From NCBI RefSeq assembly GCF_910577345.1, contig NZ_CAJTMT010000004.1, positions 103,117-167,116 on the forward strand: a stretch of DNA of 64,000 bases, read 5' to 3'. This stretch comes from an uncultured Duncaniella sp. (GTDB lineage: Bacteria > Bacteroidota > Bacteroidia > Bacteroidales > Muribaculaceae). The notes beneath the pieces are model-generated. The model saw only the letters and a program-made list of their open reading frames with translations. It made no database searches and was not told where the DNA came from. Positions 34,141 through 43,096 of the stretch are shown in pieces. The position numbers and the translations under genes were made by a program. Numbering within the stretch: position 1 is the first letter of the stretch; every line of letters begins with the position of its first letter.

Positions 34141-36276
34141 ATGGGCTCAGTGCTGTCATACTCTCTCTACAGTTCCATTCTCCTCGCCTTGCTTTATCTC
34201 ACATATAAGTGGATGATGGCAGGGGAGAACCAACACCGTTATAACCGTGCTGCGCTCTGGATAATCTATGCTGTGGCCTTGTTTGCTCTTCCCGTCGGCA
34301 ACCGGCTCAGCGGCCTGACGGCTTCGGTTCCCGTCCCGATGCCTTTGGCCGAGATTGACATGGCCGATTTGATGGCCGGGATGGATGAGGTGGTGATTGC
34401 CGAAGTCCCGCATCAGCCGATATGGCTCACGATACTTCTGTGGGTCTATCTTGGAGGTGTGGTCTTCACAATCGGTCAGACTCTTTGGGTCGGAATGCGC
34501 CTCCGCAGGATAATCACACGCGGTGAGGAGGTCGGACGATATGGCAACAAGGTCGTGATTGTGACCGACGATGAAGGGATTGCTCCCTTCAGTTGGTGCA
34601 GATATGTGGTGATGAACCGCGCGGACTGGAATGAGAATGGCGACATGATTCTCGTCCATGAACTCCAGCATCTGGGTCTGCGCCATTGGATCGATCTTCT
34701 TGTCGCACAGTTTGTGGGTATATTCCAGTGGTATAATCCCGCTGCATGGCTCATGCGCGAGGAGTTGAAGACCGTCCACGAATATCAGGCGGACAGCGCT
34801 GTGCTTGCCTCAGGCGTCTGTGCGCGTGACTATCAGATGTTATTAATTAAAAAGGCTGTCGGCGCGAGATTCCCGTCACTTGCCAACAGCCTGAATCACA
34901 GTAAACTTAAGAAGCGAATTACTATGATGTACAATCAAAAATCTCCGGCCTCCCGCCGTCTGCGCGGTCTGGCCCTCGTGCCCGCACTCGGCGTGGCGCT
35001 TGCAGTAGCTAATCTTGATGCCGTTGCGTCGGTTCTCGCCGACACTTCGGATGCGACCATGATTGAAACTCCGGTTGAAACTCTTCCCGATGTTCCGGTC
35101 GAATCTCCCCAACTCGAGGAAATCGTGGTTGTCAGCTACAAAAGTAATGAAAATTCTTCTGATTCGCAAACCGCATCGCCTGCGGCTGAGAGCCGGGAGT
35201 CAATGAAGCCCGTGACAGGCTCTGCGGATGCTCTTCTTGCTGATGGCGGTCAAGTCTACAAGAAGGTTGAGAAGATGCCGCAGTATCCCGGCGGTGAGGT
35301 TGAGCTTATGAAATATGTGGCTACCAACATCCGCTATCCCGAGGCGGCTGCCAAGGCACAGACCCAGGGTAGGGTGATAGCCCAGTTCGTTGTCCAGAAG
35401 GACGGCAGCATCGGTGATGTCAATGTCATCCGTTCGGTAAGTCCCGAATGTGATGCCGAGGCGGAGAGGGTGATAAAGAGCCTTCCGAAATTCACCCCCG
35501 GCACTGTCGGTGGAAAGCCTGTCGCTGTCTGGTATACAATCCCCATTACTTTCCGTCTCACTTCCGGCAGTAGCAAGACTGCTGAGGTCACCTCTTCCGC
35601 AGCACCCTCCGCTCCGTCTGCTGTCAACGATGCCACTGCGCAGTCAGGTGACCAGGTGTTCTCGGTTGTCGAGGTGAAACCTCAGTTCCCCGGTGGAGAA
35701 GCTGCCTTGCTTAAATATGTCGGTGAGCATCTCAATTATCCTAAGGAAGCCTACGAGAAAGGGACTCAGGGTCGTGTGGTCGTGCAGTTCGTTGTTAAGA
35801 GCGACGGAGCCATCGGTCAGGTCAAGGTGATTCGCTCTGTCGACCCGCTTCTTGATGCGGAAGCCAAGAGAGTGATCTCCTCTTTGCCGAAATTCACCCC
35901 GGGTATGCTCGGCGGTAAACCTGTTTCTGTCTGGTACACCCTCCCTGTCACTTTCAGGATTAAAGGAAACAAGGATGAGGAGCAGAAGGCTGCTCCTGTT
36001 GAGAAACCTGCCACGCAGGCTCCTCTCGCTCTCAACGGCAAGGCAAAGAGCGTCATCCAACTCAAGACTGATGACTCAGCCAAAGCCAAAGATGTTGATG
36101 TCAAGTCTATGGCGATTTATCTCAACGACCGTAATGTCACCTCCGGGGGTGAGGCTTTTCTCGAACAGATAGATCCCAGCCGGATTGACTCGATTTCTGT
36201 GCGCAAGAGTGACCCACGCCCGACCATACATATATATGTAAACAAAGAATATGCTGAGACTATGAGTCGGGTGTGA
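34141..36276 (+). CDS. BlaR1-like M56 membrane metallopeptidase with two TonB C-terminal domains
   Basis: A 711-residue membrane protein, probably the signal transducer for the repressor upstream. The first 125 residues have three hydrophobic segments (about 5-24, 37-54, 94-116). The cytoplasmic M56 peptidase has the zinc motif HELQH (173-177) and the third ligand in EYQAD (214-218); a further segment lies near 275-300. The periplasmic part is not a penicillin-sensing domain. Instead it has two TonB C-terminal domains (about 377-482 and 507-610), each with PQ[YF]PGGE and a VIRSV(S/D)P...SLPKFTPG core, and a last part (from 660) with DPSRIDSISVRKSDP that looks like the plug segment of TonB-dependent receptors. 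This suggests sensing or energising of an outer-membrane partner such as the barrel encoded two genes on. Confidence 0.88.
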   Translation: MGSVLSYSLYSSILLALLYLTYKWMMAGENQHRYNRAALWIIYAVALFALPVGNRLSGLTASVPVPMPLAEIDMADLMAGMDEVVIAEVPHQPIWLTILLWVYLGGVVFTIGQTLWVGMRLRRIITRGEEVGRYGNKVVIVTDDEGIAPFSWCRYVVMNRADWNENGDMILVHELQHLGLRHWIDLLVAQFVGIFQWYNPAAWLMREELKTVHEYQADSAVLASGVCARDYQMLLIKKAVGARFPSLANSLNHSKLKKRITMMYNQKSPASRRLRGLALVPALGVALAVANLDAVASVLADTSDATMIETPVETLPDVPVESPQLEEIVVVSYKSNENSSDSQTASPAAESRESMKPVTGSADALLADGGQVYKKVEKMPQYPGGEVELMKYVATNIRYPEAAAKAQTQGRVIAQFVVQKDGSIGDVNVIRSVSPECDAEAERVIKSLPKFTPGTVGGKPVAVWYTIPITFRLTSGSSKTAEVTSSAAPSAPSAVNDATAQSGDQVFSVVEVKPQFPGGEAALLKYVGEHLNYPKEAYEKGTQGRVVVQFVVKSDGAIGQVKVIRSVDPLLDAEAKRVISSLPKFTPGMLGGKPVSVWYTLPVTFRIKGNKDEEQKAAPVEKPATQAPLALNGKAKSVIQLKTDDSAKAKDVDVKSMAIYLNDRNVTSGGEAFLEQIDPSRIDSISVRKSDPRPTIHIYVNKEYAETMSRV

Positions 36277-36327
36277 ATTCTTCCCGTCGTAGCGACTTCT
36301 GCTATTCGATAATACCTAATCCTTATC

Positions 36328-37254
36328 ATGTTGAAATCTATTTTTCGCGCTTGCATTCTTGCAGGTGCCACCTCTCTGTTGCCATTTTCGGTCGCTGCGC
36401 AAGCGTCCGGCGATATTAAAGTTGTCAGCACCGGCAGTAAGCCGATATCTGATGCTAAGTCTCAACCCGCAAAGCCTAAAGGCTACGATCGCCTTGGCAA
36501 GGCTGACTATGAGTGCATCTATGCCTACGATGTTGTTGCGACCCGTAAAAATGGCGACAAGGTCAACGAGGAATACGCTACCATTCTCCAGTTCAATCCT
36601 TCCGTGGCGAAGTTTACGGATTTGAATGCTTTCAGGGTCGATTCGCTTGAATCAATGTCGGGCGCCGACCTGGAGGCTGTCAAAAAGTTGCAGGATGCCC
36701 TCGGAAGGGTGGAATACCTTTTCACCGGAGAGGTGTTTCAGAACTCTCCGGAGGGGAAGACCCGCTATGTCGACATCATCACTCCCAACACGGTTGAGTA
36801 TGCCGAGGATTTCGCTCCTTTTGACTGGACACTGTCGGAAGACACCCTGACCGTCTGCGACTATCCCTGCATGAAGGCCACTTGCAGCTATGGTGGCCGC
36901 GACTGGACGGCATGGTTCACGGAGGAGATTCCCGCCGGCTTCGGTCCGTGGAAATTCGCAGGGCTGCCGGGGTTGATAATGAAGGTCAGTGATTCGGAAG
37001 GCATTCACACATTCACTGCCACGGCTTTCCGCAAGGGTAGCGGCGACATCGTGAAGGCGCAGAACAGCCAGCTTCAGTCAACCTCACGCGACAAGTTTGT
37101 GAAAGCGAAAAATTATTTCGAGGAGGATCCGATGAAACGTATCCCTGTGGAGTCAATCAAGGATGTAACCGTATTCAAAGGTGGAGCGGTATTGATTAAT
37201 GGTGTCCGGCTACCCAAGCGTCCGAACGGTTACACTCCCATTGAACTCCAATGA
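36328..37254 (+). CDS. GLPGLI family secreted protein
   Basis: A 308-residue protein with a signal peptide (residues 1-25, ending VAAQA) and the hallmark GLPGLI at residues 212-217, within WKFAGLPGLIMKVSDSEG, followed by the typical later segment with IPVESIKDVTVFKGG. The family is specific to Bacteroidetes and has no established biochemical role. Its members often sit beside a large carboxypeptidase-regulatory-domain/TonB-receptor-like barrel, as here, so a joint role in the envelope is likely. It lies 51 bases after the M56 gene and 40 before the barrel gene. Confidence 0.92.
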   Translation: MLKSIFRACILAGATSLLPFSVAAQASGDIKVVSTGSKPISDAKSQPAKPKGYDRLGKADYECIYAYDVVATRKNGDKVNEEYATILQFNPSVAKFTDLNAFRVDSLESMSGADLEAVKKLQDALGRVEYLFTGEVFQNSPEGKTRYVDIITPNTVEYAEDFAPFDWTLSEDTLTVCDYPCMKATCSYGGRDWTAWFTEEIPAGFGPWKFAGLPGLIMKVSDSEGIHTFTATAFRKGSGDIVKAQNSQLQSTSRDKFVKAKNYFEEDPMKRIPVESIKDVTVFKGGAVLINGVRLPKRPNGYTPIELQ

Positions 37255-37294
37255 CATTCTTAATATTAAGTATAGAATAAATTAAATAGTAGTA

Positions 37295-39895
37295 ATGATT
37301 CCAAGGGTATTCATTTTCATGCTGCTTGCCCTCTGCTCCCTTGCGGTGCGGGGGCAAGTCAGCGTGACGGGCAAGGTCCGTGATGCTGCCGGAAAGGATG
37401 CTCTTGCAGGAGCTGTCGTAAGGGTATATTCGGGTGGTAAGCTCAAGGCGTATGCTTCTGTGGGGTCCGATGGTGACTATCGTCTCAAGGTTCCCGCGCT
37501 CGCAGTGGATTCTCTTGATGTGACGGTGCAGTGTATCGGTTTCTCTACGGTTAAAAGGAGGATAGCCAACCGTTCGGCCGTTGTTGATTTCCGTCTGCCT
37601 GCCGCCTCGACCGAGTTGCGTGAGGTCAGTGTGAGTGTGCCCCGTATCAATATCCTTGGTGATACGCTCGTCTATAATCTTGCATCCTATCTTGGCAAAA
37701 GTGATGTCACTCTGGAGGACGGTTTGAAGAAACTTCCCGGCATAGAGGTTGCGAGAAGCGGGAAAATCAGTTATCAGGGAAAGGGCATAAGCAACTTCTA
37801 CATCGAAGGGATGGATATGCTTGGCGGTCGCTACAATATGGCCACACGGAATCTTCCCGCGGATTATGTGACCGATGTGCAGGTGCTCAACAATCACCAT
37901 GACGCGAAAATCGACAAGGGCGCGCAGACCGACGACGTCGCTCTAAACATCAAACTGAAATCAAAGGTTAAGTTCAAGCCTGTCGGTTCGTCCGATGCGC
38001 TCGTCGGCTACGGCGGAAAGTGGCTCTATCGTCTGGGGGCAACCGGGATGATGTTTACCCCGAAGTTTCAGACAATGCTGTCGGTCAAGGCAGGTAATTT
38101 CGATGAGTTTGCAATGGGTGACCTCCGCAGCCATATAAGTGTCTATAGATATTCTGCCAAAAAGGATGGACTTGCTTCCTCAGCTCTTGGAAACCTCGGA
38201 GGGAGCACTCCGCCGTTGAAATCCGGTCGCTATATCTCGCCGGAGGACCGCAGTGTCAGCCTTAATTTCATGAACAAACTGAGCGATGAGAGTTCGCTGA
38301 AAGTCAACGCCTCGTATGCCTACACCTCGACTGAGTATGCCTACACCCAGACAACGGAATACTATTCCGGAACGGCCAATCCCATAGTCATCCGTGAGCG
38401 CAACACTCCTTTCAGTCATGTCCACAATCCGACTCTCGACCTCACCTACACAAGCAACCGCGACGACTCCTATCTGTCCAACAGCTTTTCAGCCTCCGGA
38501 CAGTTTCAGACCAACGATTTCAACACTCTCAGCGATGCGCTTGACCTCAGGCAGCACCGCAGTCTCCGGGTGTTCAATCTCAATGACCGTTTCTCATGGC
38601 GGCAGCGCATCGGTGAGCGGATATGGAATCTTTCGGCTGAGGCTTCATGCAATATCTCTCCGGTGACCGACCTTCGGGTGACGGATTCCAATTCTCCGGA
38701 TGAATCAGCCCTGCAGACTCTTTCCGGACGGACATTGAGGGGAGCGTTGGGAGGAAGCACTGTCTGGCTTCTCAGAGGCTGGAGACTGACCCTTCCGCTG
38801 TCGGTTGATTTCACGTCCGATGAGGTTGAAAGTTTACTTGATGCTATGGATAGCCGGAATGATGTCCACGGCAAACGTCTTAACATTGATGTCGCTCCGG
38901 GATTTGAATATACCGCTCCGGGGCGCAGGTTTGAGTTGTCGGGCAATATTGGGTTGCGGGCCCTGTTTTTCCACGCCCGCAACCGGGGAACAGGTGAGCG
39001 TATCAGTCATGACCGACCCTACGTCAGTCCGTCTGTAAGATTCAAATATAATTTCACTCCCAATGTGAGTGCATTGGTCCGTGAGGGCTATTCTCATTCG
39101 ATAGGCGACGTGCTTGACCTGATGACAGCTCCGATAATGACCTCATGGCGTAGTCGTCGCGCGGCATCCGGCATACTTGCGCGTAACCGTACCTTCACAT
39201 CGTCGCTTGGCATCGATTTCAAGAAACCGTTTGAGTTCTGGTTTGCGAATGCCGACATTTCCTATTCCCGCACACACCGCAATGTGCTTGGTTCGCAATA
39301 TGTCACCGATTCTCAGGTGACAGTCGGTGGACTTGCCAACGACAACAGTTCTCAATCAATGACGGCGATGGCTTCTGTGACGAAGCAGTGGCCCGATTTC
39401 GGTGGAAAATTCACCATTGGCGGTTCCTACTCCTGGTCGCGGAGCGAGATGATGCAGCAGGATCGCATCATTCCATATTTCGGCCGGTCATTCTCACTGA
39501 ACCCACGTTTCAATCTTGCACCGTGGCGATGGGTGGAGTTGAATTGGAAAGGCTCGTTCACCAAAACATTCAGCCGTTATCTCGGAGTGCATGATTCATT
39601 CGACATGATGTCAAATGATTTCCGCCTTTCATTCTATCCGGGTAGCGGAATTGACCTCTTCGGTGAAGCGGAGATTGTGCGCAAGCAGTTGTCTGATAAA
39701 TCACGCAAGAACATCTCGCTTTTTGACCTTGGCATCAGCTATAAGATTGGTAAGGTCAAGCTGACTCTTCGTGCAGACAATATACTTGACACCCGTACAT
39801 ATTACTATTCGCTCTACAGCGGTCTCGACACATATACCTACACCTACTCTCTGCGTCCGCGCACCGTCAGCCTTTCAGTGAAGTTTACAAAGTAA
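37295..39895 (+). CDS. TonB-receptor-like outer membrane protein with carboxypeptidase-type N-terminal domain
   Basis: An 866-residue outer-membrane protein. Residues 1-21 are a signal peptide. Residues 23-105 form a carboxypeptidase-regulatory-like beta-sandwich (VSVTGKVRDAAGKDALAGAV and following). Residues 120-210 resemble a receptor plug, with ILGDTLVYNLASYLGKSDVT, LKKLPGIEVARSGKISYQGK, GISNFYIEGMDMLGG and DVQVLNNHHDAK; the rest is an aromatic-rich barrel of about 650 residues ending LRPRTVSLSVKFTK. This architecture matches barrels that accompany GLPGLI proteins, not the SusC family with a STN domain and a SusD partner. It is the last gene of the four-gene unit starting at the BlaI repressor. 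The ligand is unknown. Confidence 0.88.
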   Translation: MIPRVFIFMLLALCSLAVRGQVSVTGKVRDAAGKDALAGAVVRVYSGGKLKAYASVGSDGDYRLKVPALAVDSLDVTVQCIGFSTVKRRIANRSAVVDFRLPAASTELREVSVSVPRINILGDTLVYNLASYLGKSDVTLEDGLKKLPGIEVARSGKISYQGKGISNFYIEGMDMLGGRYNMATRNLPADYVTDVQVLNNHHDAKIDKGAQTDDVALNIKLKSKVKFKPVGSSDALVGYGGKWLYRLGATGMMFTPKFQTMLSVKAGNFDEFAMGDLRSHISVYRYSAKKDGLASSALGNLGGSTPPLKSGRYISPEDRSVSLNFMNKLSDESSLKVNASYAYTSTEYAYTQTTEYYSGTANPIVIRERNTPFSHVHNPTLDLTYTSNRDDSYLSNSFSASGQFQTNDFNTLSDALDLRQHRSLRVFNLNDRFSWRQRIGERIWNLSAEASCNISPVTDLRVTDSNSPDESALQTLSGRTLRGALGGSTVWLLRGWRLTLPLSVDFTSDEVESLLDAMDSRNDVHGKRLNIDVAPGFEYTAPGRRFELSGNIGLRALFFHARNRGTGERISHDRPYVSPSVRFKYNFTPNVSALVREGYSHSIGDVLDLMTAPIMTSWRSRRAASGILARNRTFTSSLGIDFKKPFEFWFANADISYSRTHRNVLGSQYVTDSQVTVGGLANDNSSQSMTAMASVTKQWPDFGGKFTIGGSYSWSRSEMMQQDRIIPYFGRSFSLNPRFNLAPWRWVELNWKGSFTKTFSRYLGVHDSFDMMSNDFRLSFYPGSGIDLFGEAEIVRKQLSDKSRKNISLFDLGISYKIGKVKLTLRADNILDTRTYYYSLYSGLDTYTYTYSLRPRTVSLSVKFTK

Positions 39896-39988
39896 GTGTA
39901 TAAATCGCACAGATGTATTTTAAGGGTGTTTAATCCTTGTGAAACACTTTTTAACTTGCCTGTGCGGCATTCCGGCACCGTGGTGTTG

Positions 39989-39996
39989 TAACTTTG
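39989..39996 (+). promoter_or_regulatory. -7 box eight bases before the radical SAM start codon
   Basis: TAACTTTG matches the consensus and ends eight bases before the ATG at 40004. Transcription would start within a few bases of the start codon, giving a nearly leaderless mRNA. No clear -33 box was found. Confidence 0.55.
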
Positions 39997-40003
39997 CACT
40001 ATC

Positions 40004-41263
40004 ATGACGGAAGCAACGCTCGAAAAATTGAAGATATTGGCTGAGGCTGCCAAGTATGACGTATCATGTTCGTCAAGCGGCACTGTCCGCCGTAATGCCG
40101 GAAAAGGGGTCGGCAATACGGTGGGAGGAGTTGGTATCTGCCACAGTTTCGCTGCCGACGGACGGTGTATTGCCTTGTTGAAGGTGATGCTGACGAACTA
40201 TTGTATGTATGACTGCGCCTATTGCATCAACCGCCGGTCGAATGATATTCCGCGTGCGACTTTGTCGGTTTCCGAGGTTGTCGACATCACCATGGAGTTC
40301 TACCGACGGAACTATATCGAGGGGTTGTTTCTTAGTTCGGGAGTGGTAAGGAATCCTGACTACACGATGGAGCGGCTTGCCCGCATTGCCAAGGATCTGC
40401 GGGAAGTGCATCGTTTCAATGGCTACATCCATTTGAAAAGTATTCCCGGTGCGTCGCGAGAGCTGGTCGATGAGGCCGGACGTTATGCCGACCGCATGAG
40501 TGTCAACATTGAGATTCCGCGTGAGCAGTCGTTGAAGTTTCTTGCTCCTGAGAAGGACCACAAGAGCGTCTATGAGCCCATGTCGTATATCCGGCAGGGT
40601 GTCTTGCAATGTGAGGAGGACAAGAAACGTATGCGCCATGTCCCGCGTTTTGTTCCCGCCGGACAGAGTACGCAGATGATTGTCGGTGCGTCGCCTGACA
40701 CCGACCGCGACATACTCCTGACTTCGTCGGCTCTCTACGGGATGCCGACCATGCGTCGTGTCTATTATTCGGGCTATGTCTCCGTCAATGCCTACGACAA
40801 TCGTCTGCCTGAGCTCAAGCAACCTCCGCTTGTCCGTGAAAACCGTCTTTATCAGGCCGATTGGCTGATGCGTTTCTATAAATTCAAGGCTGAGGAGATT
40901 ACGGATGAATCAAATCCGAATCTCGACCTTGAGGTGGATCCCAAGCTCGGGTGGGCCTTGCGGCATCCCGAGGCTTTCCCGGTTGATATTAACCGTGCGC
41001 CTTACGAGATGATTCTTCGTGTCCCGGGTATCGGCGTGAAATCCGCGACACTGATTGTCAATGCCCGTCGCTACCGCCATCTTAATTCGTCGCATCTGTC
41101 GAAAATCGGGGTGGCGATGAAGCGTGCGAAATATTTCATTACCTGTGGCGAGCTTACGGTTGCCTCCATTGCTGACACATCGCCGGAATATGTCAGACGT
41201 ATCCTTACAGAGCGCCGGACAAAGCGCGACAATCCTCTTCAACTTTCATTTGATTTCACATGA
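40004..41263 (+). CDS. Radical SAM protein with helix-hairpin-helix domain, putative DNA modification or repair
   Basis: A 419-residue protein that fits the family described as putative DNA modification/repair radical SAM protein (TIGR03916 type). The iron-sulfur motif CxxxCxxC is at Cys 67, 71 and 74 (NYCMYDCAYC), in a radical SAM barrel to about residue 290. A helix-hairpin-helix DNA-binding motif, ILRVPGIGVKSATLIVNARR, lies near residues 336-356. The gene overlaps the next by four bases (ATGA) and that neighbour is the family's regular partner. The substrate is not known; involvement with DNA is inferred from the helix-hairpin-helix and from the reported association of this pair with UdgX-type uracil-DNA glycosylases. 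Confidence 0.9.
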   Translation: MTEATLEKLKILAEAAKYDVSCSSSGTVRRNAGKGVGNTVGGVGICHSFAADGRCIALLKVMLTNYCMYDCAYCINRRSNDIPRATLSVSEVVDITMEFYRRNYIEGLFLSSGVVRNPDYTMERLARIAKDLREVHRFNGYIHLKSIPGASRELVDEAGRYADRMSVNIEIPREQSLKFLAPEKDHKSVYEPMSYIRQGVLQCEEDKKRMRHVPRFVPAGQSTQMIVGASPDTDRDILLTSSALYGMPTMRRVYYSGYVSVNAYDNRLPELKQPPLVRENRLYQADWLMRFYKFKAEEITDESNPNLDLEVDPKLGWALRHPEAFPVDINRAPYEMILRVPGIGVKSATLIVNARRYRHLNSSHLSKIGVAMKRAKYFITCGELTVASIADTSPEYVRRILTERRTKRDNPLQLSFDFT

Positions 41264-42024
41264 TTATTTATCGTTTCGACGGAAGTTTCGACGGATTGCT
41301 GACAGCGGTCTTTGATTCATTCGCGCGCAAGGAGTCCCCGGATATGCTTCTTGCTCCTGATGGAGCATTGCCCTTGTTCTACGATGTTCTCCATTCAGTG
41401 GAAACCGATGAGGTGAAAGCCCGTCGTGTCTGGACTAAACTTGGCAAATCTGTATCTGCGGGTGCGAGGACAGCTCTGACCGCCGCATTTCTTACAGACA
41501 ATCCGGATTTTCCATTGTTGGCCCTGCGTTTCATCAGCCGTGCGGTTGTAAGCACTCCGTCGATTGAAAATGATTTTTCCGACCCGGCTGTGCTTGCTTT
41601 GGTGAAAGAGGCGCGGAGAGTGCGCGGTGAGGCTCATCGGCTTTTGCAGTTCGTGAGATTTCAGAAAGCTGTCGACGGGACATATTTTTCAATGGTCGAG
41701 CCGATTTTCGATGTGCTACCGTTCGCTATAAAGCATTTTGCCGACCGTTTCTCCGACCAGCCGTTCATTATCTATGACCGGCTGCGTGACTATGGCTATC
41801 ACCATGATGGTGATGAGGTCAGGCGTATCACTCTGAAGTCTGACGGCTACTATCTTTCCACCGGACGGCTTTCAGAGGAGATGATGGACCCCGACGAACC
41901 GCTATATCAGGAACTGTGGCGCAGTTATGTCAAACATATCGCCATTGCCGAACGCACGAATCCGCGCAAACAGCGGGCCGATATGCCTGTCAGGTATTGG
42001 AAATATCTCACGGAAATGCAGTGA
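41260..42024 (+). CDS. DUF4130 (TIGR03915-type) DNA metabolism protein
   Basis: A 254-residue partner of the radical SAM protein, with a four-base overlap between the genes. It begins MIIYRFDGSFDGLLTAVFDSF, has the central RRVRGEAHRLLQFVRFQKAVDGTYFSMVEPIFDVL segment (residues 120-155, given in part) and ends LWRSYVKHIAIAERTNPRKQ...MPVRYWKYLTEM, all typical of DUF4130. In other bacteria this domain may be fused to a uracil-DNA glycosylase-like domain; no such domain is present here. Its biochemical function is unknown. Confidence 0.9.
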   Translation: MIIYRFDGSFDGLLTAVFDSFARKESPDMLLAPDGALPLFYDVLHSVETDEVKARRVWTKLGKSVSAGARTALTAAFLTDNPDFPLLALRFISRAVVSTPSIENDFSDPAVLALVKEARRVRGEAHRLLQFVRFQKAVDGTYFSMVEPIFDVLPFAIKHFADRFSDQPFIIYDRLRDYGYHHDGDEVRRITLKSDGYYLSTGRLSEEMMDPDEPLYQELWRSYVKHIAIAERTNPRKQRADMPVRYWKYLTEMQ

Positions 42025-42097
42025 GCTTCCGCAAAAATCCGTATCTTTACGCTGTTTATTAAACACTCTACTAAACATACCCATTATAGATTGAAGA

Positions 42098-42952
42098 ATG
42101 AACGTGCGGACAGGACTTGTACTTGAAGGCGGAGCCATGCGCGGGCTTTTCACAGCCGGTGTCATTGACGTTATGATGGAAAACGGCATAGATTTCGACG
42201 GACTTGTCGGCGTCTCCGCCGGTTCGAGTTTCGGTTGCAATTTCAAATCCCGTCAGCCCGGACGAGCGCTCCGCTACAATCTCCGTTTCTGTAAGGATCC
42301 GCGCTACATGGGGCTTCGCTCACTCCTGTCGACCGGTGATTTGGTCGGCGCGGAGTTTGCTTATCATACCCTTCCTCTTGAACTTGACATTTTCGACTGT
42401 GCGACGTTTGAGAAGAATCCGATTGAGTTTCATCTTGTCTGCACGGATGTCAACAGCGGAGAGCCTGTCTACTACCGTATGGACAAGGTTGACTATGATT
42501 CTCTCGAATGGCTTCGTGCTTCGGCTTCGATGCCGATAGTGACGCGTCCGGTGCGTGTGGCCGACGGACATCTGCTTCTCGACGGTGGTATCAGCGATTC
42601 CATCCCCTTGGAATACTTTCAGCATCAAGGTTTCGGGCGCAATGTGGTTGTGCTTACGCAACCGATTGACTACCGTAAACGTCCCGCCTCAAAATGGCTG
42701 TTTAAACTGTTCATGCGCCGCTATCCCAAAATAGCTGAAGCAATGGCTCGTCGTCATGAGATGTATAATGCACAGTTGGATTTCGTGCATTCACAGGCCC
42801 GTCAGGGGACGGCTTTTGTGATTGCTCCATCGCAGCCTCTTCCAATCGGTCGCGTCGAGATGAACCCTGAGAAAATGAAGTCGGTCTATGCTATGGGCCG
42901 ACAGGCCTGTCTCGACATTCTACCGGAACTACGGAAGTTTATGAACAATTGA
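42098..42952 (+). CDS. Patatin-like phospholipase, YjjU type
   Basis: A 284-residue putative lipid acyl hydrolase. It has the patatin oxyanion motif LEGGAMRG (residues 9-16), the nucleophile elbow GVSAGS with Ser 40, and the second catalytic residue Asp 162 in DGG. The region after residue 190, with a basic stretch and FMRRYPKIAEAMARRHEMYN, matches the YjjU-like subgroup. No signal peptide, so probably cytoplasmic or membrane-associated from inside. A TATCTTTA box near 42042 might be the promoter. The natural substrate is unknown. Confidence 0.88.
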   Translation: MNVRTGLVLEGGAMRGLFTAGVIDVMMENGIDFDGLVGVSAGSSFGCNFKSRQPGRALRYNLRFCKDPRYMGLRSLLSTGDLVGAEFAYHTLPLELDIFDCATFEKNPIEFHLVCTDVNSGEPVYYRMDKVDYDSLEWLRASASMPIVTRPVRVADGHLLLDGGISDSIPLEYFQHQGFGRNVVVLTQPIDYRKRPASKWLFKLFMRRYPKIAEAMARRHEMYNAQLDFVHSQARQGTAFVIAPSQPLPIGRVEMNPEKMKSVYAMGRQACLDILPELRKFMNN

Positions 42953-43032
42953 AAACAGCATTGTCGCAATTTCCACTTCCTTCATGCGTGTCCTATAAAT
43001 TCCCTGCGTATTAAAGATGTATTCTATGAAAT

Positions 43033-43073
43033 ACAAAAGTCCTGATAGATTCGGTATCTGTCAGGACTTTTGT
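43033..43073. terminator. Bidirectional terminator between the patatin and CpsB-type genes
   Basis: ACAAAAGTCCTGA (43033-43045) pairs perfectly with TCAGGACTTTTGT (43061-43073) around a 15-base loop. The AAAA/TTTT bases inside the stem supply T residues in both directions, suiting the convergent genes on either side. Confidence 0.8.
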
Positions 43074-43096
43074 GATGATATAATATCAGAATATTC

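Noticed and set aside
33697..36276. Beta-lactam resistance module (blaI-blaR1)
   Set aside because: The M56 protein lacks the penicillin-binding sensor domain and no beta-lactamase or PBP gene is nearby; neighbours are GLPGLI and barrel genes.
37196..37900. A 234-codon open frame opposite the GLPGLI end and the barrel protein start
   Set aside because: Antisense shadow of two well-supported genes, without recognisable domains.
37295..39895. SusC-type nutrient receptor of a polysaccharide utilisation locus
   Set aside because: No SusD gene follows, and the N-terminal architecture and the GLPGLI neighbour fit a different barrel class.
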